Below are positions 26,481-35,751 of a stretch of 64,000 bases of DNA, one piece after another. The notes beneath the pieces were generated by a model. It saw only the letters and a program-made list of their open reading frames with translations, was not told where the DNA came from and did no database searches. The position numbers were made by a program, and so were the translations under genes. The stretch spans positions 1,550,001-1,614,000 of the forward strand of contig CAWKLF010000001.1 of assembly GCA_963850425.1 (NCBI GenBank), given 5' to 3'. Positions within the stretch are counted from its first letter, which is position 1. Each line of letters opens with the position of its first letter. The DNA comes from Gp1-AA133 sp963850425. Its GTDB lineage: Bacteria > Acidobacteriota > Terriglobia > Terriglobales > Acidobacteriaceae.

Positions 26481-26984
26481 ATGAACAAATACGAGCTAGC
26501 CCAAGTCAACATCGGCCGCATCAAAGCCCCGCTCGACCATTCCTCGATGGCCGGCTTCATGAATCGCCTCGACGAACTGAACGCCCTCGCCGACCGAAGC
26601 CCGGGCTTCGTCTGGCGCCTGCAGACCGGCGAAGGCAACGCCACCTACTTCCGCCCCTACGGCCACGACGATCGCATTCTGCTCAACATGTCGGTCTGGG
26701 AAAATATCGAAACTTTGCAGCACTACGTCTACCACACGATGCACGCCGAACTCCTCCGCCAACGCCACGACTGGTTCGACAAATTCGCCGGCACCTACAC
26801 GGCACTCTGGTGGGTCCCGCAAGGCCATCGTCCCAGCATCGACGAAGCCAAAAAACGCATCGCCCACCTCGAGGAGAATGGCCCCACCGAGTTCGCCTTC
26901 ACCTTCAAATCAACTTTCCCGCCGAACGAAGAATTCCAGAAAGGAATCGATTGGACTGCCTTTCAACCCTGTCCGGCACTTTGA
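26481..26984 (+). CDS. DUF3291 domain protein
   Basis: This 167-residue soluble protein matches DUF3291 (ferredoxin-like, related to antibiotic-biosynthesis monooxygenases). Typical segments are ELAQVNIGRIKAPLDHSSMA, MNRLDELNALADRSPGFVWR, NMSVWENIETLQHYVYHT and WWVPQGHRPSIDEAKKR. Members often sit near oxidative-stress genes, but none has a proven reaction. A stem-loop cluster ends about 20 bp upstream, leaving little room for a promoter after it. Confidence 0.82.
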   Translation: MNKYELAQVNIGRIKAPLDHSSMAGFMNRLDELNALADRSPGFVWRLQTGEGNATYFRPYGHDDRILLNMSVWENIETLQHYVYHTMHAELLRQRHDWFDKFAGTYTALWWVPQGHRPSIDEAKKRIAHLEENGPTEFAFTFKSTFPPNEEFQKGIDWTAFQPCPAL

Positions 26985-27073
26985 AAAACCGGCGCAGTAT
27001 AACCAGGTCTTTCTCAGCGTCCTTTGCGGTTAAAAGCTTTGCATCCCGCTTGCCACGGCGGCACGTGCTTGGT

Positions 27074-28327
27074 CTAAGTCAGCCTCGGCCCATGAAAGTC
27101 TCGATCCGCAATAATCTGCCGCTGAGAATCCAGCACCATCTGCCCCTCCTTCGCTACCCACGACTCCTCCAACAATTCCTGTCCCTCCAAGTCCACATAC
27201 AAAGCCGTCACCCGAGGCCCGGCGAACGTAAGATTCACATTACCATTCACGCCGTATCCATGCGATCCCAGGCGGTCATCATAAAAACGGGGCCGAGGCT
27301 CGCGATCCGGGCCTCCCCGATCCACCGGCATCCCTCCATGCCCCACGCAGCGCCCATAGCTTTTCAAGTCGCCTGTCCCATTCAGGTCGTACCCCGCCAG
27401 CCGATGCTCATGCCCCCAGAACCACAGCACGTTCCGCCGTATACCCGCATCCCACAATTGCTGTGCGGGCTTCGTGTACTGATCCTGAAAGCCCGAATAA
27501 TTCTGATGATGCGATAACAGAATCAACCCGCGCTGATCCTCTTCCGCCTTCACCACCTGTTTCAGCCACTCCAATAATTCGGGTGGCAACTCACAGTCCC
27601 CACCAATTCCGGGAATGCGATTGATCCACGGAATCCCCGACAAGATCGGAACGCCAATCGAGTTGTACCCCGTGTCGATCGCGATCATCCTCCAATACTC
27701 GTTTTGCAAACAAAAGAAGCTGGTCTGCTGGCCTGTCATGCCGCCCGGCGCACGCAAACCCAGCCTCGGCAGAAACACATCAAAGTAACCACCGCCGTTG
27801 GCGTACATCTCGTGATTGCCATTCAGCGCGAAGCTGCCTGCGGATCCAACCGGCCACGTCACCGGATCGTAGTTGTTATTGGAATTCTTGATCCCGAGGC
27901 AATTCTCATTCACCGACGGGGCATCCCCCACGTAGTACACGTCGCCCAGATGAATCGTAAAGTGCGGCTGAAAGCGCATCATCTGCCGCGCAACACACTG
28001 CGCCTCGTTGGTTCCGGTTCCCCAGTCCCCCGCCATGCTGACCCGCACCTCGCCGCCAGCATGCTCTCCCAGCAGGGCATAAACCGCGCCACAGGGGGAA
28101 GCCGTATACGCGGGAAAATAATGCTTTCGGTGAAACACGTATGCCAGGTACGTCCGCACCCAATTCAACAGCGCCCTTGGATCAAACAAGGATTCCGGCG
28201 GATAGTTCGGCGGAGCCGCAGCCTCCGCTGCTTGTCGCAACTGCGATAGCGCCGCCGACCGCGGCAGCCCCTTCAAATCATTTAAGTGACGCCGTTCTTT
28301 AACAGGCTGATCTCGTTGCGTGGGCAT
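27074..28327 (-). CDS. Calcineurin-like metallophosphoesterase
   Basis: This 417-residue protein has the metallophosphatase motifs in order: SMAGDWGTGT, HLGDVYYVGDA, ALNGNHEMYANGGGY, LILLSHHQNYS and FWGHEHRLAGYD, which supply the two-metal site. About 90 N-terminal residues precede the catalytic domain and contain a Tyr/Pro-rich segment. No signal peptide is evident, so it is probably cytosolic. The substrate is unknown. It is divergent from the glycosidase gene at 28402, with only 74 bp between the two starts. Confidence 0.85.
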   Translation of the reverse strand: MPTQRDQPVKERRHLNDLKGLPRSAALSQLRQAAEAAAPPNYPPESLFDPRALLNWVRTYLAYVFHRKHYFPAYTASPCGAVYALLGEHAGGEVRVSMAGDWGTGTNEAQCVARQMMRFQPHFTIHLGDVYYVGDAPSVNENCLGIKNSNNNYDPVTWPVGSAGSFALNGNHEMYANGGGYFDVFLPRLGLRAPGGMTGQQTSFFCLQNEYWRMIAIDTGYNSIGVPILSGIPWINRIPGIGGDCELPPELLEWLKQVVKAEEDQRGLILLSHHQNYSGFQDQYTKPAQQLWDAGIRRNVLWFWGHEHRLAGYDLNGTGDLKSYGRCVGHGGMPVDRGGPDREPRPRFYDDRLGSHGYGVNGNVNLTFAGPRVTALYVDLEGQELLEESWVAKEGQMVLDSQRQIIADRDFHGPRLT

Positions 28328-28401
28328 CTGGGAATTCTAAGCCAGGCCACGCAGCGAAATCCTCTTCCCGCCCCCTCTCTGTCAGATGTACGATTTCCCG
28401 C

Positions 28402-30753
28402 GTGCCCAGCAAACTCTCGGCTCTTTTCGTCATTGCCATCGTCTCGCTTGCCTCTGCCCAAAAGCCCGCTCTCTGGACCGCACAATGGATCACCGCTCCC
28501 AACTCGCCGCAAAAAGACGCCACCGTCCTCCACTTCCGAAAAGCCATCCAACTCCCCGATGCTCCTCAACATTTCTACGTCGACGTAACCGCCGACAACC
28601 AGTTCCTCTTCCACGTCAATGGGCAACGCGTGGGTATCGGTCCCAGCCGCGGCGACCTCGCGCACTGGCGCTACCAGACCTACGATCTCGGACCGTTTCT
28701 TCACAAAGGCACCAATGTTTTTGCCGCGACCGTGTGGCACCTGGGTACACGTACACCAATCGCCCAGATGAGCGATCGCGCCGGTTTTTTGCTCCACGGC
28801 CACGGAGCCGCCGGGCAAATCGCCAACACGGATGAAACCTGGGAAGTCGAAGAAGAAAAAGGTGTGCGCGCATTGCCAGTGCAAGTGCATGGCTATTTCG
28901 CGGCCGACCCTGGCCTGCATCTCGAGGGCACCACCTTCGATTGGGCATGGGACAGCAATTCCCAGCGTTCGTGGGGCAACGCCGTTACACTCGGCCGCGG
29001 TTCGCTAAGAGGAGAAACCGATCCGCCCAATAATTGGCAACTCGTCGCCGACTCTCTTCCGCCCATGGAGATGCAGCTCGTTCCTGCCGGAAGAATCGTG
29101 CGGGCAGAAGGTATCGATCCACCTGCGAACTTCCCTGATCAAGGATTCACGGTTCCGGCGCACACCAAAGCCACCATCCTGATCGACAACTCGAAACTAA
29201 CCACGGGATATCCCGCACTTACCGCGAGCGGCCAGGGATCTCTTATCCGGCTGACTTACGCGGAGGCTTTATTCGACAGCGCCGGCCAAAAAGGCAATCG
29301 CAACGAAATCGCCGGCAAACACATCGAGGGAGTCGTCGATGAGTTCGCCCCTTGCGGCGCCGACCCCCACGAATTCATGCCCTTCAGCTGGCGAACCTGG
29401 CGATACCTGCAGCTGGACATCCAGGCCGCCGACCAACCCGTCCACATCGCAAGCTTCAAAACGTGGTTCACCGCTTATCCATTCGTGGAAAAGGCTTCGT
29501 TCACTTCGGACGATAACTCTCTTCGTTCCATCTGGGAGACGGGCTGGCGAACCGCGCGGCTGGATGCCCATGACACCTACATGGACACGCCCTACTGGGA
29601 ACGCCTGCAGTACATCGGCGACACCCGCCTCCAGGCGCTGATCTCCTACACCGTTGCCGGTGATGACCGCCTCGCGCGTCAGGCGATTCAGGCTTTCAAC
29701 GATTCACGCATTCCCGATGGCCTGACGCAGAGCCGCTATCCTTCTTCTCTCGTGCAGATGATTCCGACCTTCTCGCTCCTCTGGGTCGATATGGTCTACG
29801 ACTTCTGGCTCTACCGCGGAGACCGCGACTTCACTCGTGCCCAACTCGCCGGCACACGAGCTGTTCTCGCCTGGTATCGGGAACGCCAGCGGCCCGATGG
29901 CCTGCTTGGCAAGCTTCCGTGGTGGCCCTTCGTCGATTGGGGCAAGGACTTCGAATTCGGCATGCCTCCGCAGAACAACGATGGCGGCTCCTCCATTATT
30001 ACGCTGCAATACGTCGAGGCTCTTCGAAATGCGGCGACCGTCGAAACCGCGCTGGGCGACCCGCAGCTTGCAAAGACCTACCTTGATACCGCCGCGCAGG
30101 CTGCGAGCGCGGTTCAGTCGCTCTGCGGGAGTGAAGAGTACGGCCTCATTGCGGACGACCCCTCCCATCGCCACTACAGCCAGCACGCAAACATTCTCGC
30201 GATCCGGCTCGACGTCATTCCAAAAGAAAAACAAAAAGAGGCGCTGCTCAAAATTCTCTCTACCAGCGATTCCTCATTTCATGTGACCGCCAAACTTCCG
30301 CCCATGACCGCCGCCACGTATTACTTCCGCTTCTACCTCGCGCGCGCTTTGGAACACGCCGGCATGGGCGACGACTACCTGAAGCTGCTCGGCCCCTGGC
30401 GCGAAATGCTGTCCATGGGTTTAACCACCTGGGCCGAGTCCCCCGAGCCCACGCGATCCGATTCGCACGCCTGGAGTTCTCACCCTAATTTCGATTTCCT
30501 GACCATCGTCACCGGCATTCGTCCAGAAACTCCCGGCTTCAAAACCGTGGTGATCGAACCGCACCTCGGCGCGCTCAAAGAAGTCGAGGCTTCCCTACCG
30601 ACACCGCCCGGTGTGGTAGCTGTGAAATACCAAGCCCGGCAAAACGGTGTGGGCGCTCAAGTAACACTCCCCCCCGGAATGTCGGGCCGCCTGCTATGGA
30701 AGAACCATGAAATCAAACTCCACGAGGGCCAACAGATCCTGACTCTGCCGTAA
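28402..30753 (+). CDS. Secreted alpha-L-rhamnosidase-like glycoside hydrolase (GH78)
   Basis: This 783-residue exported enzyme (GTG start, signal peptide about 1-19, cleavage ASA/Q) has an N-terminal beta-sandwich (VDVTADNQFLFHVNGQRVG), a second sandwich (HTKATILIDNSKLTTGYPAL) and an (alpha/alpha)6 barrel. The barrel carries DTPYWERLQYIGDTRLQAL, the GH78-type acid motif region, and LTTWAESPEPTRSDSHAWSS. A C-terminal beta domain follows. It would cleave rhamnose or similar sugars from plant or microbial polysaccharides. It is not part of a larger sugar-utilisation cluster here. Confidence 0.88.
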   Translation: MPSKLSALFVIAIVSLASAQKPALWTAQWITAPNSPQKDATVLHFRKAIQLPDAPQHFYVDVTADNQFLFHVNGQRVGIGPSRGDLAHWRYQTYDLGPFLHKGTNVFAATVWHLGTRTPIAQMSDRAGFLLHGHGAAGQIANTDETWEVEEEKGVRALPVQVHGYFAADPGLHLEGTTFDWAWDSNSQRSWGNAVTLGRGSLRGETDPPNNWQLVADSLPPMEMQLVPAGRIVRAEGIDPPANFPDQGFTVPAHTKATILIDNSKLTTGYPALTASGQGSLIRLTYAEALFDSAGQKGNRNEIAGKHIEGVVDEFAPCGADPHEFMPFSWRTWRYLQLDIQAADQPVHIASFKTWFTAYPFVEKASFTSDDNSLRSIWETGWRTARLDAHDTYMDTPYWERLQYIGDTRLQALISYTVAGDDRLARQAIQAFNDSRIPDGLTQSRYPSSLVQMIPTFSLLWVDMVYDFWLYRGDRDFTRAQLAGTRAVLAWYRERQRPDGLLGKLPWWPFVDWGKDFEFGMPPQNNDGGSSIITLQYVEALRNAATVETALGDPQLAKTYLDTAAQAASAVQSLCGSEEYGLIADDPSHRHYSQHANILAIRLDVIPKEKQKEALLKILSTSDSSFHVTAKLPPMTAATYYFRFYLARALEHAGMGDDYLKLLGPWREMLSMGLTTWAESPEPTRSDSHAWSSHPNFDFLTIVTGIRPETPGFKTVVIEPHLGALKEVEASLPTPPGVVAVKYQARQNGVGAQVTLPPGMSGRLLWKNHEIKLHEGQQILTLP

Positions 30754-30918
30754 CGTTTCTTACCCTTGAGCGCAGTCAAAGCAAAGCGCGCCGCCACAAT
30801 CGCCTAAATGACCCCCCAAAGGCATTGCCATCACACGGGCGACGGCTTCGGTTCCGAGTTAACTCACTGATTTTAGTAAGCTTACATTAATTTTCAAAAA
30901 AGAGCTTGCTTATTTCAC

Positions 30919-30942
30919 AGTGTTATAGTTAACTACAACACT
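30919..30942. promoter_or_regulatory. 24-bp near-perfect palindrome, likely YtrA/GntR operator
   Basis: AGTGTTATAGTTAACTACAA then CACT is a palindrome with a single mismatched pair. It holds a TATAGT -10-like box. It lies 65 bp upstream of the first gene of the operon at 31007, which encodes a YtrA-type GntR regulator; such proteins bind GTGT/ACAC-ended palindromes. A second, shorter palindrome GTAAGCTTAC is at 30876-30885. Confidence 0.6.
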
Positions 30943-31006
30943 AGAAGGCATCGTTGATTGCCAGCCAGCATCAAGCGGCGCCGACAAATCTTTAGGAGAC
31001 CCTCAA

Positions 31007-31516
31007 ATGAAAACCCTCCGTTTCCTGCTGCCGCTAGTTCTGCTCTCGACCGCAGTTCTCGCCCAGTCCGACGCCCAGCAGACTTTCACCAAGTTAAAAA
31101 CCCTAGCAGGCTCATGGGAAGGCCGCGCGACCACCGTTCCTCCGCATCCCGAGATGGAAGGCAAGGTCATGCACATTTCCTTGCGGGTTACGTCCATGGG
31201 AAACGCGCTCATGCACGAGATGACGGGAGCGGGTCGGCCCGACGATCCGATCACCATGCTGTATCTCGACGGAGACCGCCTGATGCTCACCCATTACTGT
31301 GACGCAGGCAATCGCCCTCGCATGACCGGCAAGCTGGCTCCCGACGGCAAGAGCGTTGACTTCGAATTTCTCGACGTTGCCGGCAGCACGCAGTACGGTC
31401 ACATGCACCACGCGACTTTCACCCTGGCCGACGCCGACCATCACACCGAAGATTGGACCTTCATGGAAGCCGACAAGCCCGTCCACGCGCACTTCGAGCT
31501 GCAGCGGACAAAGTAA
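31007..31516 (+). CDS. Small secreted DUF1579-like protein
   Basis: This 169-residue exported protein (signal peptide about 1-19, ending VLAQ) is a beta-barrel-type domain starting KLKTLAGSWEGRATTVPPHP and ending VHAHFELQRTK, as in DUF1579/heme-binding-like lipocalin relatives. Several His and Met residues (YGHMHHATF, ADADHHTEDW) could bind metal. An AGGAG ribosome site precedes ATG 31007. It is the first gene of a six-gene operon with a GntR regulator and an ABC transporter, 15 bp before the next gene, suggesting an envelope-stress role. Confidence 0.75.
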   Translation: MKTLRFLLPLVLLSTAVLAQSDAQQTFTKLKTLAGSWEGRATTVPPHPEMEGKVMHISLRVTSMGNALMHEMTGAGRPDDPITMLYLDGDRLMLTHYCDAGNRPRMTGKLAPDGKSVDFEFLDVAGSTQYGHMHHATFTLADADHHTEDWTFMEADKPVHAHFELQRTK

Positions 31517-31531
31517 TAAAGGAGAATCAAC

Positions 31532-32086
31532 ATGAAACCACGCATCGCAATTCTTGCTTTGTCAGCCGTGATCGCGGGCACGGCTTTTGCATCGGATACC
31601 CCGACGACCCAGAATCCCCTGAGCGCGTTCAATAAGGGCGTCTACGGCGGGGTGAAGAATATTCTGCTCCGCTCCGCTGAAAAAATGCCGGAGGAGAACT
31701 ACACCTTCAAACCTACCGATGCGGTCCGAAATTTCGGTCAGATCATCGGACACGTGGCCGATGCACAGTACACCTTTTGTTCCATCGCCTTGGGCGAGAA
31801 GAATCCTGCTCCGAAAATCGAGCAGACCAAGACTTCGAAGGCCGACTTAATCGCCGCCCTCAAAGACGCCTTCGCCTATTGCGACAAGTCGTACGACGGC
31901 ATGACCGACGCGTCCGCGACTCAGATGGTGACGCTCTTCGGAGGCGACACACCGAAACTTGGGGTGCTCACTGTCAATAACGTGCATACGATTGAACACT
32001 ACGGCAACCTCGTTACTTACCTGCGGATCAAGAACATCGTTCCGCCTACGAGCGAGCCGGGATTCACGCCGCAGTCCAAGAAATAG
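31532..32086 (+). CDS. Secreted DinB-superfamily protein
   Basis: This 184-residue exported protein (signal peptide about 1-21, ending GTAFA) is a four-helix DinB/YfiT-like domain. Histidines in GQIIGHVADAQYTFCS and NNVHTIEHYGNLVTYLR lie where DinB proteins bind a metal ion. DinB-like enzymes act as thiol or amine transferases, but an exported form is of unknown function. AGGAG lies 7 bp before the ATG. It is the second gene of the operon. Confidence 0.85.
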   Translation: MKPRIAILALSAVIAGTAFASDTPTTQNPLSAFNKGVYGGVKNILLRSAEKMPEENYTFKPTDAVRNFGQIIGHVADAQYTFCSIALGEKNPAPKIEQTKTSKADLIAALKDAFAYCDKSYDGMTDASATQMVTLFGGDTPKLGVLTVNNVHTIEHYGNLVTYLRIKNIVPPTSEPGFTPQSKK

Positions 32087-32156
32087 AAGAGTGCCTCCGG
32101 GCTGCCAACTGGCCGCCCATTGGCGCCTCTAGCTAGGGAATACCTGGGAAAACCTG

Positions 32157-32546
32157 ATGGACCGTGAGTGGAACGACAGTCAGCCGATTTACCGCCAGCT
32201 TCGCGATCGCGTCGTCGATATGATTCTCGACGGCGTACTCAAGCACGGCGATCCGCTGCCCTCTGTGCGCAACGTGGCCGCCGAATTCCGCGTCAATCCG
32301 CTCACCGTTCTGAAGAGCTACCAGGAACTAGTCGACCAGGAACTGGTCGAGAAGAGGCGGGGCCTGGGCATGTTCGTCAAAACAGGTGCCCGTGATGTCC
32401 TGCTGAAGGGCGAGCGCCAGAAGTTCCTCACCGAACAATGGCCGCGCATTCACGCAACCATTCAGCGGCTCGGACTGACGCCCGACGAACTGCTCAGCGC
32501 CGTCCCAACTCGACCATCGACCAACACCACAGAGGAGAAATCCTGA
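32157..32546 (+). CDS. YtrA-subfamily GntR transcriptional regulator
   Basis: This 129-residue regulator is almost only a GntR winged helix (QPIYRQLRDRVVDMILDGVL, then LPSVRNVAAEFRVNPLTVLK) followed by a short helical tail, the hallmark of the YtrA subfamily. These dimers repress their own ABC-transporter operon and respond to cell-wall-active compounds. It is followed after 4 bp by an ABC ATPase. The palindrome at 30919-30942 is the likely binding site, so control probably covers the whole operon. Confidence 0.9.
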   Translation: MDREWNDSQPIYRQLRDRVVDMILDGVLKHGDPLPSVRNVAAEFRVNPLTVLKSYQELVDQELVEKRRGLGMFVKTGARDVLLKGERQKFLTEQWPRIHATIQRLGLTPDELLSAVPTRPSTNTTEEKS

Positions 32547-32550
32547 ACCT

Positions 32551-33426
32551 ATGGCCTGCATCGAAGCACGCGGCCTCCGCAAGGCTTACGGTACTACGCT
32601 CGCCCTCGACGGCATCGATCTGCGCGTCGAAGAGGGCCGCATTCTCGGTCTTATCGGTCCCAACGGCGCCGGCAAGACCACCGCTCTCAACGCCATCCTG
32701 GGCCTCACCCCTTACCAGGGAGACCTCCGAGTGCTGGGCCGAAATCCCTGGACCGAACGCGATCAGCTCATGCGCGACGTCTCCTTTATCGCCGATGTCG
32801 CCGTGCTCCCGCGCTGGATACGGGTTTCGCAAGCGCTCGACTATGTCGCCGGAGTGCATCCGCACTTCGATCGCGCCAAGGCTGAGCGCTTCCTCGCCCG
32901 CACCACCATCCGCCACAACAATAAGGTCCGGGAACTTTCCAAGGGCATGGTCGCCCAACTTCACCTCGCCCTGATCATGGCCATTGACGCCCGATTACTG
33001 GTTCTCGACGAGCCCACCCTCGGCCTCGACATCCTGTTTCGCAAGCAGTTCTACCACTCACTGCTCAACGACTACTTCGATCGCACTCGCACCATCATCG
33101 TGACCACGCACCAGGTCGAAGAAATTCAGGACGTCCTCACCGACGTCATGTTCATCGACCGCGGCCGGATTGTTCTCAGCTGCAGCATGGAGGACGTAGA
33201 GTCACGCTACGCCGAAGTGATGGTGCGTCCCGAACAGTTGGCCGCCGCCCGTGCCCTCAAGCCCATTCACGAGCGGCAGGGGCTCGGACGCAGCATCCTG
33301 CTGTTTGACCGCGTCGATCGTGCCCAGCTAGCCGCGCTGGGCGACGCGCGCACCCCAAGCATCGCCGACTTATTCGTAGCGGTGGTAGGCAATCAGCCCG
33401 CCGCAACCCAAGGATTTACTCAATGA
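32551..33426 (+). CDS. ABC transporter ATP-binding protein (YtrB-like)
   Basis: This 291-residue ATPase has Walker A LIGPNGAGKTTALNA, Walker B LLVLDEPTLGLD and the switch His in VTTHQVEE. Its signature reads ELSKGMVAQLHLALIMA; the usual SGG is SKG, as in other YtrB/BcrA-like proteins. It pairs with the permease encoded next, which it overlaps by 4 bp. Together with the YtrA-type regulator upstream this resembles antibiotic-responsive export or sensing operons. Confidence 0.92.
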   Translation: MACIEARGLRKAYGTTLALDGIDLRVEEGRILGLIGPNGAGKTTALNAILGLTPYQGDLRVLGRNPWTERDQLMRDVSFIADVAVLPRWIRVSQALDYVAGVHPHFDRAKAERFLARTTIRHNNKVRELSKGMVAQLHLALIMAIDARLLVLDEPTLGLDILFRKQFYHSLLNDYFDRTRTIIVTTHQVEEIQDVLTDVMFIDRGRIVLSCSMEDVESRYAEVMVRPEQLAAARALKPIHERQGLGRSILLFDRVDRAQLAALGDARTPSIADLFVAVVGNQPAATQGFTQ

Positions 33427-34334
33427 ATACACCGTCCAATGCCATAAACGAATCTCCCTTCGACTCCCCGCGGATCGCTCCCCTGATCACCTCGGCGACT
33501 CGTCCCATGTACTGGTCGATCCGCCGCGAACTCTGGGAAAACCGCTCCGTCTATATCGCACCGCTCGCCGTGGGAGCCGTAGTGATCTTCGGTTTCGTGA
33601 TCGCCACCATTGGCCGGGCCATGGCAACGGTCGACCCAGCCCGAAAAGCTGCCGTTATGTCCGAGCGCACCGGCTTTGCGGCGGGCCTGATCATGGCCGT
33701 CGCCTTCGTCGTCGGCATCTTCTATTCGCTCGACGCCCTCCACGGCGAACGTCGCGATCGCAGCATCCTTTTCTGGAAATCGCTGCCTGTCTCCGACCTG
33801 ACGACCGTGCTCTCCAAGGCGAGCATTCCCCTCGTCGTTCTGCCGCTGATCACCATCGCCACCATCTTCGTCACGCAACTGATCATGACCTTGTTGAGCA
33901 CATTATTCCTGCTCGGCAGCGGACTGAGCGCCGCCCACCAATGGACGTCGTTTCTCCAGACGTCGCTGGGGATGATCTACCACCTTGTGACCGTGCACGT
34001 GCTGTGGCACGCCCCGATCTACGCCTGGCTTTTGCTGGTCTCCGCCTGGGCCCGGCGCGCGGCTTTCCTGTGGGCCACTTTGCCCCTGGTAGCAATCGGC
34101 GTCCTCGAAAAGATTGCGTTCAACACCGCGCACTTCGTCCACTGGCTGGGCTACCGCCTGGCTGGGCCCGAGTCTTTTGAGCTGGCCGGACCCACACGCA
34201 TGTCAATGCATCACTTCATGTCAGCCGATCCGGCAGCGTTCCTGAGCGCGCCAGGTTTGTGGATCGGCTTGCTGCTGGCCGCGCTATTGCTGCTCGCAAC
34301 CATCCGGCTGCGCCGCTATCAAGGCCCGATTTAG
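33423..34334 (+). CDS. ABC transporter permease (ABC-2/YtrC-like)
   Basis: This 303-residue protein has about six hydrophobic helices (for example YIAPLAVGAVVIFGFVIATI, GLIMAVAFVVGIFYSL, and the C-terminal LWIGLLLAALLLLATI), with a short cytoplasmic N-terminus (SIRRELWENR) typical of ABC-2 permeases. It overlaps the ATPase gene by 4 bp and is its membrane partner. The transported substrate is unknown. Confidence 0.85.
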   Translation: MNTPSNAINESPFDSPRIAPLITSATRPMYWSIRRELWENRSVYIAPLAVGAVVIFGFVIATIGRAMATVDPARKAAVMSERTGFAAGLIMAVAFVVGIFYSLDALHGERRDRSILFWKSLPVSDLTTVLSKASIPLVVLPLITIATIFVTQLIMTLLSTLFLLGSGLSAAHQWTSFLQTSLGMIYHLVTVHVLWHAPIYAWLLLVSAWARRAAFLWATLPLVAIGVLEKIAFNTAHFVHWLGYRLAGPESFELAGPTRMSMHHFMSADPAAFLSAPGLWIGLLLAALLLLATIRLRRYQGPI

Positions 34335-34402
34335 ACATTCACGGATGACAGCACTCAAAGTACCCGCGCCCTTTATTTTGCCGAATGATCGATGGAGTCT
34401 TT

Positions 34403-35602
34403 ATGAGCACAGCCGTTCTGACCGAACAACTCGACCTGAGTTCCGTAGCTGACCGCACCCTGAAAGCCGCTGTCCGCTTCTGGTTCGCCGTGACCGTCAT
34501 CGGTCAACTAGTTTTCGCGTTTGAGGTAGCTTCCTTCTACGGCCTGACGGCCCTGCGCGGAAATTGGGTTGCCTGGCGCAAATCCATCACGCATGGGATC
34601 ACCCCCGGCGATACCATGGGCAATCTCGCCATTGCCATCCATCTCATCTCTGCCGTCACGATCATCCTCGCCGGATTGTTTCAGCTGATCCCGCAGATCC
34701 GCGACCGGGCCCCCGCTCTTCATCGCTGGAACGGCCGCCTTTACGTCGTAACGGCATTCACCATCAGCCTCGCCGGCCTTTACATGATGTGGATTCGTGG
34801 CAGTGTAGGCGACCTCGCCCAGCACATCGGGGCCAGCCTGATGGCTGTCCTCATCATGTTCTGCGCAGTGATGGCCTTGCGCTACGCGCTCGCCCGGGAT
34901 TTTAAAACCCATCGCCGCTGGGCCCTTCGCCTCTACCTAGTGGTGAGCGCATCCTTATTCATTCGCGCCGGCATCTTTCTCTCGCTTCTCGTCAACCACG
35001 GCCCCTTCGGTTTCGATCCGTCGACGTTCACGGGTCCGTTCCTGACGTTCATCACTTACGCCCAATACCTCGTGCCCCTGGCCGTACTTGAAATCTATTT
35101 CCGAACGCAAGACCGCGGCGGCGCACCCAGTCGGTTCGCAATGGCCACCGGCCTCTCCGTCCTTGCCCTGGGACTGGCCGCCGGAATCTTCGCTGTCACC
35201 ATGGCGGTCTGGGCGCCCACCATCAGGCGCGCCTACGATGCACGCAAATCCATCGCCGAAACTCTCTCGGCAACGATCGCATCGAGTGGCATCGACGAGG
35301 CCACGCGGAAGTATCACGAATTCAAGGCCACCCAGCCCGCCACCTACAATTTCGACGAAAGCGAACTCAACGCCTTAGGCTACCAACTCATCCAGGCGAA
35401 GCAGTGGAAAGAGGCCATCCAGGTCTTCCAACTCAACAGCGAAGCCTATCCGCGCTCCAGCAATGTTTACGACAGCCTGGGCGAAGCCTACATGGACGCC
35501 GGCAACAAGCCCCAAGCCATCGCCAACTACCAGAAATCCCTCGACCTCAACCCAAAAAACCGAAACGCCGCAGAAATTCTGCGCAAACTCAACGCCCCTT
35601 AG
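34403..35602 (+). CDS. DUF2306 membrane protein with C-terminal TPR repeats
   Basis: This 399-residue protein has an N-terminal DUF2306 membrane region with about seven helices (including AAVRFWFAVTVIGQLVFAFE and LHRWNGRLYVVTAFTISLAG), then a linker and two TPR units (KQWKEAIQVFQLNSEAYP and NVYDSLGEAYMDAGNKPQAI). A membrane domain fused to TPRs suggests scaffolding. I chose ATG 34403 because GGAG lies 5 bp upstream; an in-frame ATG at 34385 lacks one. It closes the regulator/ABC operon, 68 bp after the permease. Confidence 0.8.
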   Translation: MSTAVLTEQLDLSSVADRTLKAAVRFWFAVTVIGQLVFAFEVASFYGLTALRGNWVAWRKSITHGITPGDTMGNLAIAIHLISAVTIILAGLFQLIPQIRDRAPALHRWNGRLYVVTAFTISLAGLYMMWIRGSVGDLAQHIGASLMAVLIMFCAVMALRYALARDFKTHRRWALRLYLVVSASLFIRAGIFLSLLVNHGPFGFDPSTFTGPFLTFITYAQYLVPLAVLEIYFRTQDRGGAPSRFAMATGLSVLALGLAAGIFAVTMAVWAPTIRRAYDARKSIAETLSATIASSGIDEATRKYHEFKATQPATYNFDESELNALGYQLIQAKQWKEAIQVFQLNSEAYPRSSNVYDSLGEAYMDAGNKPQAIANYQKSLDLNPKNRNAAEILRKLNAP

Positions 35603-35751
35603 CACGGCCCTACTCGGTTCAAGTCGGATGTGGGTGCCCACTTGCTCGGCGTCCTCCGCGGAAGTTCTCCGCGATCTCTGCGGTGAAAAGCTGTTCCCAA
35701 GCTGGGTGCCCCAACGTTTCGCGCTTTTCGAAAACGTAGGACCCCACCACT

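Noticed and set aside
26333..26644. 103-codon minus-strand frame over the hairpin cluster
   Set aside because: It translates GC-rich stem-loops and the antisense of DUF3291.
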